Positions 9,052-17,344 of a DNA stretch of 48,005 nt are shown one piece after another. Both the position numbers and the translations under genes were made by a program. Below the pieces are notes generated by a model. That model saw nothing but the letters and a program-made list of their open reading frames with translations. It had not been told where the DNA came from and searched no databases. The stretch comes from a virus. The DNA is taken from positions 1-48,005 of the IMG/VR virus record IMGVR_UViG_3300020118_000025; one strand, 5' to 3'. Every line of letters begins with the position of its first letter. The stretch's first letter is position 1.

Positions 9052-9486
9052 TTAGGTAGGTGCCCGGCTGATGGATTGGAACTTAATCGTGAACTTGCGC
9101 GGTTGCAGCGACTTTTTGGCCTCGGCCATAGGGACGTGCGAACCAAGGAAGCCGCGAGTCATGGCGAACTTTCCGCCGATGCCCGTCAGTATCACGATAC
9201 CGTTTGCGATCAGTTTTTCGCGTGCGTTTTCCTCGGCTGCAATCCATGCGTCCATCACGTCATTGGATTCGGAATCAGCCTGCAAGGTGAAGGTGAACGG
9301 TCGCTCAACGAACACATAACCGCCCGACAGTTTGCCATCGGTGCCCATCATCGTCTCCGAAGTGTCCACCTCGCCAGTAGAGAACATGTCATCGGTCGCA
9401 TAGCCTTTGATGCTCACGGGCACCGGGAACAGGCCGTCAACTTGGAGCGCAAACGACGAGTTTGCAGTGGTAAGAGTGCGTGCCAT
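9052..9486 (-). CDS. Tail tube protein
   Basis: 144 aa. The sequence is beta-rich (SSFALQVDGLFPVPVSIKGY, then GGYVFVERPFTFTLQADS) and ends in KFTIKFQSISRAP. It follows the sheath gene immediately, as tube genes do in contractile-tail phages, and precedes the chaperone genes. It resembles tube proteins found with DUF3383 sheaths. The tube forms the inner DNA channel. Confidence 0.8.
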   Translation of the reverse strand: MARTLTTANSSFALQVDGLFPVPVSIKGYATDDMFSTGEVDTSETMMGTDGKLSGGYVFVERPFTFTLQADSESNDVMDAWIAAEENAREKLIANGIVILTGIGGKFAMTRGFLGSHVPMAEAKKSLQPRKFTIKFQSISRAPT

Positions 9487-9496
9487 TTAATGCTCC

Positions 9497-11017
9497 TTAT
9501 TGGACGAGGATAGAGGCCATGGTGATGGTCTGGATAGAGCCGCCGTCCATGTAGTACAGGGTGATGATCGGGGTGCCGCGAGCGGCGCGCACGGTAGCGC
9601 CTGGGTCTTTGATTTGCAGATACCAGCCGCGCGAGGACAGCACCGTGTCGATCTTGGCGCCGGCCGATGCGTTGACAGCCGCGATTTGAGCGGTGGACAG
9701 CGCAACATTGGTACGGATGGCACCGAAGTTAACCGCGTTGCTGATTGGGATATTGCACGAAGCGTCAATCAGCGAATAGCCATCGGTGTTGTAAGGCACC
9801 GATCCGGCGTTAGCAAGCAGCGTCATCAACGATTGCTGGAGCGCGGCGTTAAGCCAAATCTGGTTGATGTACGAATCGAGCCATGCGAACGGGCCGCCAA
9901 CCGAACCGGGTTGCAGGAACTGGAACGATTGCGAGCTGGTCGCATAATCGCCATAGAAGTTGTAGCCGTTGGTATCGAGGATATCCGCGATGGTCGCATC
10001 GCCCACGCCGGCAACAATGCCACCTTGACCGCGATACGCGAACGTCACTCGGCCATTGGTGCGGCCAAAGTCAACCGAAGCGATGGCACCCAGCACGAAG
10101 GCTGCGAGCGGCTGGGTCAATGCGGCCATGGTGACGCCAAGCGCGGCGGCGCGGGCAGGATCAGCGGTCAGCGGTACGACGCCCGACAGCGACAGGCTGA
10201 CGACTTGTGGGCCGAAAGCGGACGTGTTGCCCGAGACAACGGCGTTGTTGTCAGTGTCCCAGCTGGCGTAGACGAAGCGGTTGTTTTGCTGGGTCGTCCA
10301 CGTACCAAACAGCACCTTATCGGCCAAGATCGGCTCAAAGGTGGTAGTGAAGGCCGCCCAGTTCAGGGTGGCATTGGTAATCGAGGTCATAGCGGCGGCA
10401 GGCGTGTAGGCAACCGAACCTTGCGACAGCACGGCGCCAGTTGCAGCCGTGAACAACAGCGCTGCCGAAATGGTGCCGCTGCCGAACGTGATGGTCGAAG
10501 CTGCGCCAGTGGTGGTCGAGGTGGCGACGAACGCTGTGCGCTGCGAATCGTAGGTCACGGCGGGGCCGCCGGTGAAGGCCGCAGCAATCAGCGAAGCCGC
10601 GTTGCTGAACGAGGTGGCGGACGACAGCGTGATCGAGCTGGAGGTTTTCACCACGCCGTCAACGGTGATCGTCAGCACGCCGGCAGGAATCGCTTGCAGT
10701 TGGGCCAGCGTCATGCTTGCGAGCGAGCCGCTGCGCAGGTAGGCCGCAACCGATGCGGTCGGGTACTGCGAGAACAGGATATTGCCCGGCTTGGCGGTCG
10801 AGTTGTCGTAGCCGGCGAAGTAGATGCCGGCCATGGTCGCTTCGGTCGATGCTGGTCCGAAGAAGGCCGACACTGCCGCAGGGTTGGCGAACTGATAGAC
10901 GCTACCCAGAGGGATCGGGGTCGAGTTGGTCAAGATCAGGCCGGACAGCGTAAGCGCCGCGCCGCCTGCGGTAATTACTCCCGGATTTACCTTGACTAGT
11001 TTGCTTGCTGGGATCAT
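9497..11017 (-). CDS. Tail sheath protein, DUF3383 family
   Basis: 506 aa. Features of DUF3383 sheath proteins are visible: N-terminal VNPGVITAGGAALTLSGLIL, the SVYQFANPAAVSAFFGPAS segment, YFAGYDNSTAKPGNILFSQYP, and a C-terminal FLQPGSVGGPFAWLDSYINQIWLNAAL region. It is the contractile outer layer of the tail and the clearest evidence that this is a myovirus. It is located between neck genes and the tube gene. Confidence 0.92.
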   Translation of the reverse strand: MIPASKLVKVNPGVITAGGAALTLSGLILTNSTPIPLGSVYQFANPAAVSAFFGPASTEATMAGIYFAGYDNSTAKPGNILFSQYPTASVAAYLRSGSLASMTLAQLQAIPAGVLTITVDGVVKTSSSITLSSATSFSNAASLIAAAFTGGPAVTYDSQRTAFVATSTTTGAASTITFGSGTISAALLFTAATGAVLSQGSVAYTPAAAMTSITNATLNWAAFTTTFEPILADKVLFGTWTTQQNNRFVYASWDTDNNAVVSGNTSAFGPQVVSLSLSGVVPLTADPARAAALGVTMAALTQPLAAFVLGAIASVDFGRTNGRVTFAYRGQGGIVAGVGDATIADILDTNGYNFYGDYATSSQSFQFLQPGSVGGPFAWLDSYINQIWLNAALQQSLMTLLANAGSVPYNTDGYSLIDASCNIPISNAVNFGAIRTNVALSTAQIAAVNASAGAKIDTVLSSRGWYLQIKDPGATVRAARGTPIITLYYMDGGSIQTITMASILVQ

Positions 11018-11029
11018 TTAAGCACCTTT

Positions 11030-11554
11030 TTAAATTAGAGGGTAAGTCACATCTACGTCAATCAGGTTTGCTTTCAGCGCCCCCGCGAACTGCTGCGAAA
11101 CTGTCACTACTGGGTTGTACTGCATGGACGCCGTGAATATCCACCGCGCCTCGTAATTCTCTTCGCCATTTACCAGCGCCGCTTGCCGCGCATCGTCAGC
11201 GTATAGCGGCACTATGTTTGGCCCCATCTGGTCGGCTGCATAGCCATCATTAAACATCGTTACCAGTATCTTTGCCCAGTCGCTCGAAAGCGGCCCATAG
11301 CAATCGACCTGCATATCGTATTTCGTCGGCTGCATCACGCCTTTATTTCCGACCGTCGAAACAGGGTCATTATACGATGCAACATTCGTTGATAGGCGAG
11401 TTTGCAATATCTCGGTCATCAAGATAAACGGCTCGTCAGGCATGGCCGATCCGTTTTGCAATCCACGCTCGACAGGGCAGGTAATAAGGCCAAGGATAAA
11501 TGATCGCAGCGCCGTGAATATGGCATCCTGAGTCGGGGTTACAGTGGTCGTCAT
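11030..11554 (-). CDS. Neck/tail-terminator protein (LIC_12616-like)
   Basis: 174 aa from the ATG at 11554, overlapping the previous stop (ATGA). QDAIFTALRSFILGLI, EPFILMTEILQTRLSTN and QPTKYDMQVDCYGPLSSDWAKIL are typical of the small neck proteins that sit just before DUF3383 sheath genes and close the tail tube at the head end. The name follows resemblance and order. Confidence 0.75.
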   Translation of the reverse strand: MTTTVTPTQDAIFTALRSFILGLITCPVERGLQNGSAMPDEPFILMTEILQTRLSTNVASYNDPVSTVGNKGVMQPTKYDMQVDCYGPLSSDWAKILVTMFNDGYAADQMGPNIVPLYADDARQAALVNGEENYEARWIFTASMQYNPVVTVSQQFAGALKANLIDVDVTYPLI

Positions 11555-11946
11555 GCCGTCACCAATGCAGTCTGGAGTTGGACAACCACACAACTCCAAT
11601 CCGGGAATGTCTCAAGAACGGCAACTACTTTCCACGTCTGTACTGCTGCGCCCACGCGCTGCGGGAAGTTGAGTAAGTCGCCGCCCTTGCCATCCGCGCG
11701 CACCACGCCGGCCGTATCGCCATACATGTGGACTTGTCGCAAAACGCCTTGGATATTCAGGCTGTCCATGTGCAGCAACGTAGAGGCTTTGACGCCCTGT
11801 ACTTGCAGGCGCGCGGACGATGCCGAGTATGTCGGCACGTTCTTGCCAGTTGCATCGGTCGTATAGCCCGTGCTGATTAGGTGCGTGCCGGCGATATCGG
11901 GATTAACCGTAGTGATGGCGCCGCGTACAATCAAGTGCAAATTCAT
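11551..11946 (-). CDS. Head-tail connector region protein
   Basis: 131 aa, conserved in type but not firmly named. It is beta-rich (MNLHLIVRGAITTVNPDIAG, then QVQGVKASTLLHMDSLNIQG and DLLNFPQRVGAAVQTWKVVAVLETF). The last part resembles minor neck proteins in the same slot of Bcep781- or AP22-like myophages. Its start shares a base with the preceding gene's end, and its end overlaps the next gene by ATGA. Confidence 0.68.
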   Translation of the reverse strand: MNLHLIVRGAITTVNPDIAGTHLISTGYTTDATGKNVPTYSASSARLQVQGVKASTLLHMDSLNIQGVLRQVHMYGDTAGVVRADGKGGDLLNFPQRVGAAVQTWKVVAVLETFPDWSCVVVQLQTALVTA

Positions 11947-12488
11947 CAGTCGCCCCCCACGATGTCGAAGGCCACGCTGTTGCGCATGACTTTGGAATAG
12001 ACGAGCGGCTTGGTGCTAACGCCGCCGGTATCCTCGCCGCGCTTGAGGCGCGCGAGAGCATCGGCTACGTCGGCCCATTGCGCCTTTTGATCGGTGCGGC
12101 CAATCATTACCTTGCGGATCATCAGCGTAAGCGGGCTCAAGGCCGGCGCGGTGATATCGGAAATAGAGGTCTGCACGTCATCAATCATTTCCGATGCGAT
12201 TTGACGCATGGATTTGTCAACGTCGTAATTGTTGATTGGCACAAGCTTTCCGAAGCGGCGCACCCACGCTTCTTTATTCTTGGCGATGGCGTTGCGGAAG
12301 AACGGGCGCGGTGGCGCGCTCTTGGTTCCGTATTCATTCCAGAACGCCACCTGCGCGACACTTTCGCCGCTAGGATATTTGGCCGTCTCCAGGAAGCCCA
12401 CGCGCAAAAGCTTTTGCTGGCCGAGTGCTTCGGCCAATTCGCGCAAGCGCTTTTCCATTGCAGCGCCGCCTGTGAAGGTATCGGCCAT
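11946..12488 (-). CDS. Tail completion/neck protein (HK97 gp10-like position)
   Basis: 180 aa from the ATG at 12488, which overlaps the preceding TAA as TAATG; longer upstream readings lack a good start. The segment VGFLETAKYPSGESVAQVAFWNEYGT, followed by PPRPFFRNAI, is the hallmark of a virion-morphogenesis family that completes the head-tail joint. Position after the DUF4054 gene agrees. Confidence 0.78.
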   Translation of the reverse strand: MADTFTGGAAMEKRLRELAEALGQQKLLRVGFLETAKYPSGESVAQVAFWNEYGTKSAPPRPFFRNAIAKNKEAWVRRFGKLVPINNYDVDKSMRQIASEMIDDVQTSISDITAPALSPLTLMIRKVMIGRTDQKAQWADVADALARLKRGEDTGGVSTKPLVYSKVMRNSVAFDIVGGD

Positions 12489-12913
12489 TAGGTATAACGC
12501 CGGCCGTAGACAAGCGGGGCAGGGGCGATATAGATCGCCGTGCGGTAACGGGCGGTTGCTGCCCAATAGGCCGAACCATACGGCGTCTGATAGAAAAATG
12601 CCTCAAGCCCGTTGTTCGCCTGCGCGTATTCAAACGAGGCCGACACGCTGCCCTCTGCCGCTGCGCTGGTGCGTCCAACCACGCCGCTTGCGCCCGCTGC
12701 ATTCACGCCGCTGCCGTTCATTGCCGCAACGTGCGCGGTCAACATATTGAGCAGAATCGCCCGTTGCGCCGGGTCAGAAACCCGGCTGCAATCGGTGTTA
12801 TCAAGGTAGATCGTCGCCTCAGTAAAATAGTCCTGCAAAACCACGTCATTTACCGTGGCGAACTCAGGATAGCGCAGCTTGAAGCGCGCCGGATCAAAGA
12901 CGACGATTGCCAT
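12488..12913 (-). CDS. DUF4054-like head-tail adaptor
   Basis: 141 aa. FDPARFKLRYPEFATV, YLDNTDCSRV and LLNMLTAHVAAM, plus C-terminal FFYQTPYGSAYWAATARYRTA, match DUF4054 head-tail connector proteins. These bind beneath the portal. It follows the small gene after the capsid gene. Confidence 0.83.
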   Translation of the reverse strand: MAIVVFDPARFKLRYPEFATVNDVVLQDYFTEATIYLDNTDCSRVSDPAQRAILLNMLTAHVAAMNGSGVNAAGASGVVGRTSAAAEGSVSASFEYAQANNGLEAFFYQTPYGSAYWAATARYRTAIYIAPAPLVYGRRYT

Positions 12914-12915
12914 GA

Positions 12916-13248
12916 TTAGGCCTGTGGTGCGTCAGCGGCTTGGATGCCTGCTGGCTTTTTCTTTGGGTCGAGCGGTTCAAGGCCGGTCTTGTGATCGGCT
13001 TTTTCTTCCGCTTCGGCCACGACGGATGCGGTCTTGACATTGATGAACAGGTGGCCGCCCTTGACGATATCATTAGCTGCGTAGCGCTTCATCCATTCGT
13101 CCATGAATGCTTTATCGACGCCTTCGGTAATGCCGTGGCCGCCGATGATTTGCGACGAGTTCGCGCCTTTTATTTCAACGCGCTTGTCGCCCAGTTCCAG
13201 CAGCAGGCCATTCGGGTAGCGACATCCAACAGTTACAGTTTCAGCCAT
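12916..13248 (-). CDS. Small head-region protein
   Basis: 110 aa. MAETVTVGCRYPNGLLLEL and VEIKGANSS, then GHGITEGVDKAFMDEWMKRY, resemble a short protein that follows the DUF2184 capsid in related myophages. The C-terminus is Lys/Ala/Pro-rich. It may be a head completion factor; the function is not established. The GAG-rich ribosome site upstream (gagataaataa region) supports this start. Confidence 0.7.
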   Translation of the reverse strand: MAETVTVGCRYPNGLLLELGDKRVEIKGANSSQIIGGHGITEGVDKAFMDEWMKRYAANDIVKGGHLFINVKTASVVAEAEEKADHKTGLEPLDPKKKPAGIQAADAPQA

Positions 13249-13300
13249 TTTATTTATCTCCGAGAGTGCGCCCCAGCACTATGCCGGGGCGCTTGTTACA

Positions 13301-14320
13301 TCAAGTTCCGATCATCGATGCGATGGCCGCTGGGCGTTTTACGATTGTTCCCCAGGTGCCTTGCGACTTCTTCTGACGCCACGAGGACTCGCCTACGATG
13401 ATCGGGTGCGCGCGCAGCTTCTCGGTGAAGCCGCATTGGGCGGTTTTGATACCGTCCATCGACTCGACCATCATTTGCACCAGCTCGCCGCCAGCGGTCG
13501 CGTATTCCGGCGCGGTTTCCATGCGGATATTCGGGAAGTTACCCTTAATAAGCGTGAAGACGTTGACGTTGAACTGGTTGGTCTTGTTCAAGTCGGTTTG
13601 CTTGGTCGGCGACATCGACAGCACCAGCGGGGTTTTCTGGTCGATCAGGCCGTTCAGCTGGGTTTGCAATTGCTTGAACAGGCGGCGCACGTCGTCGTAG
13701 ATGACTTCGGCGGCAGCAGTTGCCCACGACGAGGTAGGCGCAATCGAGGCCGGCAGCGATGGATCGTTCAACAGGCCGTACAGTTTCAGGCCGGCGACGC
13801 CGTTGAAGTACGTCGAGTTCTGGTACTTGTTCAGCGTCAGGATCGAGCCGGTATTGATTTCGTTGGCCCAGTTGATCTTAGCTTCGCCCATGATTTCCGC
13901 TTCCATTTCACCCCATTTGGTAATGGTCTGGTAGTGGTAGGACTGGCGCGTGTTGAAATTGGTGTTGGCGCCGCTCGAACCGTTCTCGGCATAATCGCCG
14001 TAGCTCGAAACTTCGCCGGTTGAATCCACGATTGGGAAGGTGGCTTCCTTGGTGATCCACGAACCTTTTTGGGCCTCGCCGCAGATCACGGCCGCATTCA
14101 TCGGCGCGAACAGCACGCGGACGATTTCCGGGTCCATGAAGTTCAGGATGTAGTGCGGCACGCCCGAACTGGTAACGGTCGCCAGCGCAGGCTGTGCATC
14201 GCACGCGCCCGCGAAGTCGAAGGCCGCGCCCTCAGGGAAGAAGTCCATCGCGCCAGGGAAGGCCACGAGGCCTTGGCGGATCATCTGCGCGATGACTGGG
14301 TTTTGTTTGATTGCAGGCAT
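13301..14320 (-). CDS. Major capsid protein, DUF2184 type
   Basis: 339 aa. It has the DUF2184 signatures: an N-terminal helix (AIKQNPVIAQMIRQGLVAFP), GSWITKEATFPIVDSTGEVSSYGDY, and WGEMEAEIMGEAKINWANEI, with a C-terminal QKKSQGTWGTIVKRPAAIASMIG. This is an HK97-like fold shell protein. It follows the protease/scaffold and decoration genes. Confidence 0.9.
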   Translation of the reverse strand: MPAIKQNPVIAQMIRQGLVAFPGAMDFFPEGAAFDFAGACDAQPALATVTSSGVPHYILNFMDPEIVRVLFAPMNAAVICGEAQKGSWITKEATFPIVDSTGEVSSYGDYAENGSSGANTNFNTRQSYHYQTITKWGEMEAEIMGEAKINWANEINTGSILTLNKYQNSTYFNGVAGLKLYGLLNDPSLPASIAPTSSWATAAAEVIYDDVRRLFKQLQTQLNGLIDQKTPLVLSMSPTKQTDLNKTNQFNVNVFTLIKGNFPNIRMETAPEYATAGGELVQMMVESMDGIKTAQCGFTEKLRAHPIIVGESSWRQKKSQGTWGTIVKRPAAIASMIGT

Positions 14321-15027
14321 TACAGCGCTCCCGAAGAGAATTTAGCGATTTCGCCAGCAGCGACGGTTTGGCCGACGATGAAAGCGGTTTCCTTGTTCAG
14401 CGTGTTGGTCACGGTCACGCCGGTTGCAGTCGCGGTGGTCGCGGCGCTCAGGGTGTAGGTGCCAACGCCACCAGCAGCAGGGCCGGCAACGATGTACGCG
14501 CCGGCAGGGATGCCAGAGCCGGATACAGGCTGGCCCAGTGCGATGACGTTGCCGCCAGCCAGTGCCGTCACCACAAGCGACGTGTTGGTCGCGGTGTTGG
14601 CGGTCATGGTGCTGGTGCTTGCGGCGCCAGTTGCGGCGGCCGACAGCGAGCCATCTGCAAAGCTGAAATACACTTTTTGCAGGAAGGTGGCGCCAGCTGC
14701 GAAGCGGCCCCAGTAGCTGCCGCGCGTCATCAGCGTGATCGGCATGCCGACAGGTACGTTCATGCCGGATTCGGCGAGGAAGGTAACGATCAGCGCTTGC
14801 TGGCGACGGGCGATGAAACCGTAATCGCTGGCGTTTGGCGTGGCGGTCTGCGTGGTCACGAGGCCGGCAGCGCTGGCCCACGCAAAGCGGCCGACGTTCA
14901 CGCCGTTGGCATCGCCTACCACCAAGCCACCGGGGCCGGCGAGCATGCTAGTGCGCGGATTGTTGTCCGCGAAGTCGCCTTCAGCCGCTGGGGCTTGTGC
15001 GATATTTACTTGAGTTTGGAAAGACAT
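14320..15027 (-). CDS. Head decoration/structural cement protein
   Basis: 235 aa. The first 120 residues (SFQTQVNIAQAPAAEGDFAD, GGLVVGDANGVNVGRFAWA, NASDYGFIARRQQALIV) match the structural cement proteins encoded just before DUF2184 capsids. The C-terminal 90 residues are Ala/Thr/Gly/Ser-rich (an Ig-like or beta extension) and look like an added domain exposed on the capsid. The stop overlaps the capsid start (TAATG). Confidence 0.82.
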   Translation of the reverse strand: MSFQTQVNIAQAPAAEGDFADNNPRTSMLAGPGGLVVGDANGVNVGRFAWASAAGLVTTQTATPNASDYGFIARRQQALIVTFLAESGMNVPVGMPITLMTRGSYWGRFAAGATFLQKVYFSFADGSLSAAATGAASTSTMTANTATNTSLVVTALAGGNVIALGQPVSGSGIPAGAYIVAGPAAGGVGTYTLSAATTATATGVTVTNTLNKETAFIVGQTVAAGEIAKFSSGAL

Positions 15028-15039
15028 TGTCCGCTCCTT

Positions 15040-15792
15040 TTACATTTTGCCAAAACGGCCAGCGCCGAATTGCTCGTTTGCCGTTTTGGTAGCGGCGGAA
15101 TCCATGCCCAAGCTTGCCTTGGCGACGTGGGTACGGGTAGGCGTTGCGGCCTTGGTGTGCATGTTCCACATCGCGCGCAGCGAGGCAGGCTCGGTCGCGC
15201 CGAAGGTATCGACCTTGGCATGATCCAGCGCGAATTGGTAGACGGCGCCGGCACTGTCGAGGGCCACATCGCCGCAGACTGGCGCGACTTCGCGCTTGGC
15301 GATGGCGAGCGAGTCGCTATCAGCGGCCAGTTGGGCTTTCAGGGCAGGGATGGCCTTAGCCAGCTCGGCTCGGATGCCGCGCGCAATGGCTGCGTCCATG
15401 GCCTGTTTGGTGTTGGCTTTCGGGCCACCTTCGGAGTTGCCCTCACCCGGCTCGTCCTTGCCCAGCTTGGCTTTTTTGTCGCCTTCGTCCTCGTCGTCGT
15501 CAACGCCGTCTTCGGCCTTGTCGTCCTTCTTCTCGTCGTCGGACTCGGCGTCCATCGCCAGCGGGGCCAGCATCGCGTGCAGGTCATCCAGCTTGGCGTC
15601 TTGCGCCAGCTTACCGCCGAATTTGGTCTTGACAGCGGCGACGATGCCGGCGGTCTGCTTGTGGTAGTCCTTGGCGCTAACCGTTGCAACCAACGCGCTC
15701 AAGTCGCCAATTGCGGCGTCCTGAGCGAGTTTCGGCGTCAGATAGACGCGCAATGCACCGGCCACCGCGTAAGCTTGAGGCGTGAGTTTCAT
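15040..15792 (-). CDS. Nested in-frame scaffold protein (internal start)
   Basis: The in-frame ATG at 15792 (MKLTPQAYAVAGALR) is preceded by AAGGAA with a 6-nt gap, a better ribosome site than that of the full gene. It would give a 250-aa protein lacking the protease domain. Phage lambda C/Nu3 uses the same trick to make scaffold from the protease gene. Whether it is used here is inference from the ribosome site and domain boundary. Confidence 0.6.
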   Translation of the reverse strand: MKLTPQAYAVAGALRVYLTPKLAQDAAIGDLSALVATVSAKDYHKQTAGIVAAVKTKFGGKLAQDAKLDDLHAMLAPLAMDAESDDEKKDDKAEDGVDDDEDEGDKKAKLGKDEPGEGNSEGGPKANTKQAMDAAIARGIRAELAKAIPALKAQLAADSDSLAIAKREVAPVCGDVALDSAGAVYQFALDHAKVDTFGATEPASLRAMWNMHTKAATPTRTHVAKASLGMDSAATKTANEQFGAGRFGKM

Positions 15793-16356
15793 TTCGGTTC
15801 CTTTGAGAAAAAATGGGCTTGCATCTGCTACTACTACATCACTGCCCGCGCGGCCAACTTCAACCAAGGCGACGTGATTTCCGATGATGTCGCGCATCAC
15901 GCCATCGTAGGCTTGGCCCTCGTATGTTCCGGGGGTCATGTCAGGACGATAGCGGTAGCCACACGACAGTTCCGCTTGCTGGCCCGACTGGACGGCGGCA
16001 ATCGCTTCTTCCGTCCAGATGCTCAGGCTAGCGTCAATATAAGGGGCAACCCACGAGGCCGCGCCAACCGTTCCAACCACGACTTGCTTATCGTGGTTAT
16101 CCGCCGTAGTACCCTTGTGGATAATCAGCAGCGGCAAATTCGTGAAACTCTGCGCGGCCTTTTCCAGCTCTTTCGGGTCGCGCAGCAGGTTGTAAATCCG
16201 ATTGCCGTCGAGGCCGAGTTCTTCCCAGCCGGGAATCTCCTTGCCGAAATACGGCGAAATCATCGCGCGCGTGATATGCGAAGCATCAACGCGCATGCGC
16301 CCGTCCACGTCTATCGTGCGTGCTGACTTGTCGAATGCGAATGTTGCTGTTGGCAT
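15040..16356 (-). CDS. Prohead protease-scaffold fusion, DUF2213 type
   Basis: 438 aa from the ATG at 16356. Residues about 5-180 form the DUF2213 protease-like region (SARTIDVDGRMRV, FTNLPLLIIHKGTTADNHDKQ, AELSCGYRYRPDMTPG, GNHVALVEVGRAG), with His/Ser-type residues as in prohead proteases. The rest is scaffold-like: helical, with a strongly acidic tract around residues 275-300 (DDEKKDDKAEDG, DDDEDEGDKK). It would assemble the procapsid and then be processed. See the nested start at 15792. Confidence 0.88.
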   Translation of the reverse strand: MPTATFAFDKSARTIDVDGRMRVDASHITRAMISPYFGKEIPGWEELGLDGNRIYNLLRDPKELEKAAQSFTNLPLLIIHKGTTADNHDKQVVVGTVGAASWVAPYIDASLSIWTEEAIAAVQSGQQAELSCGYRYRPDMTPGTYEGQAYDGVMRDIIGNHVALVEVGRAGSDVVVADASPFFLKGTEMKLTPQAYAVAGALRVYLTPKLAQDAAIGDLSALVATVSAKDYHKQTAGIVAAVKTKFGGKLAQDAKLDDLHAMLAPLAMDAESDDEKKDDKAEDGVDDDEDEGDKKAKLGKDEPGEGNSEGGPKANTKQAMDAAIARGIRAELAKAIPALKAQLAADSDSLAIAKREVAPVCGDVALDSAGAVYQFALDHAKVDTFGATEPASLRAMWNMHTKAATPTRTHVAKASLGMDSAATKTANEQFGAGRFGKM

Positions 16357-16435
16357 AACTTCCACTTGTGCAATGTGTCTTTACGGCAGCAATATAACAC
16401 CATTTCGACACTGTATATATCAACAGGCAATAAAA

Positions 16436-16459
16436 AAGCCCAGCGGCTAGGCTGGGCTT
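16436..16459 (-). terminator. Intrinsic terminator after the 16478-19755 accessory genes
   Basis: On the minus strand an AAGCCCAGC / GCTGGGCTT stem (9 bp, 6-nt loop) is followed by a T-rich run. It lies after the 125-aa gene and before the protease gene, so the accessory block is separately terminated or partly read through. No other feature is seen in 16366-16477. Confidence 0.85.
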
Positions 16460-16477
16460 GGGTCTTATGATTAGCAT

Positions 16478-16855
16478 CTATAGCGGCGTAATTTCCGCAA
16501 ACCGCCATTCTTTGTAATCGCCGGCTAGACCATCATTTGATGGGTGCGGATCAAAAACTATTGAGAGGCCATCACTGATAACTGCATGATGACCATCGCG
16601 AGGAGAGGGGCCGCCTACGATATAGAACCGTCCTGCTACCAAATCGTGATAGTCAGTATGCTTCCAATTAAGCCCGCGCTCGTCTAGCCAGTCATACACG
16701 GCATTCCAGAAGTCAGCTGAACCGACTGTTTCCTGTGCGAAGTGTGGAACGCTGGCTATCGGAAGCTCAAGAACTGATGCAAGGCAAGCGCGCAAGCAAT
16801 CGCCTTGCTGTCCGATATCCGGACGATGGAGGAACTCTTGCTTAACGGGCTTCAT
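16478..16855 (-). CDS. Papain/C39-like cysteine peptidase fold protein
   Basis: 125 aa. The N-terminal GDCLRACLASVLELP (Cys at about 19 or 23) followed by DGHHAVISDG (His about 93) and VFDPHPSNDG (Asp about 103) give a Cys-His-Asp arrangement typical of small C39-like papain-fold phage proteins. Enzyme activity and substrate are unknown. It is the last of the accessory genes and overlaps its neighbour by 4 nt. Confidence 0.72.
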   Translation of the reverse strand: MKPVKQEFLHRPDIGQQGDCLRACLASVLELPIASVPHFAQETVGSADFWNAVYDWLDERGLNWKHTDYHDLVAGRFYIVGGPSPRDGHHAVISDGLSIVFDPHPSNDGLAGDYKEWRFAEITPL

Positions 16856-17124
16856 GCTGGCACCATCGCCGGCTTAGGCTCGAAGAGGTCGCGCACCAAC
16901 TGCTCGCCGGTGGGCTGACTCTTAGGGCGCAGTTCTCCGTGAGTGGCATATAGGACTCGCCCATCAGGAAGAATTGTGTCTGTTTCGCAATAGGTGATTG
17001 TCACGCCCCCGCTACCTTTAAGTTCAAACTTTTCGGGAAGCCCAATAACAGTAGTTTCCGAGCCATTCACAGAAGTATGTTCGCGCAAGTTCTGCCAAAC
17101 GTACACCTTGCCAACTTCGTACAT
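16852..17124 (-). CDS. Small phage protein, unknown function
   Basis: 90 aa, MYEVGKVYVWQNL start, beta-rich, with no cysteine pair and no membrane segment. The opening VGKVYVWQ and a PDGRVLYATHGELRP phrase recur in small phage proteins of unknown role. It overlaps the peptidase-like gene (ATGA). Confidence 0.65.
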   Translation of the reverse strand: MYEVGKVYVWQNLREHTSVNGSETTVIGLPEKFELKGSGGVTITYCETDTILPDGRVLYATHGELRPKSQPTGEQLVRDLFEPKPAMVPA

Positions 17125-17125
17125 G

Positions 17126-17344
17126 CTATTTCTCCTTCTTCGTGCAGTTGCGAATCAGCGCTGCGCCATAAAGCCACGACGTGTTGTCTGCGTGCGTTGC
17201 AGCCTTTGCCTGCTCGGTTTCCTTAATGGCCTTATCGTGCTGCTCTGCCGTGCAAACATAGAGGACTGGCGCCGCATATGGAGAGTCTCCATCTGGCCCG
17301 CAGCCAGCGCAAAGCGCAGCCAGGATGATAGCTGCGGCCTTCAT
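17126..17344 (-). CDS. Small lipoprotein, unknown function
   Basis: 72 aa from the ATG at 17344 (overlapping the previous stop as ATGA). It begins with a short positively charged start, a hydrophobic stretch (AAAIILAAL) and a lipobox-like LCAGC with Cys15, so it should be a membrane-anchored lipoprotein, plausibly made from prophage or during infection to alter the envelope. The mature part has two further cysteines. A role in superinfection exclusion is only a guess. Confidence 0.7.
   Translation of the reverse strand: MKAAAIILAALCAGCGPDGDSPYAAPVLYVCTAEQHDKAIKETEQAKAATHADNTSWLYGAALIRNCTKKEK

Noticed and set aside
9500-10999. 499-codon plus-strand ORF opposite the sheath gene
   Set aside because: Antisense shadow of a Ser/Thr/Ala-rich gene; composition is Arg/Gly-rich and nothing supports its expression.
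14311-16326. 671-codon plus-strand ORF opposite the scaffold and capsid-decoration genes
   Set aside because: It is a GC-driven mirror of well-identified minus-strand structural genes, has no ribosome site, and its product is Arg/Gly/His-rich without any domain.
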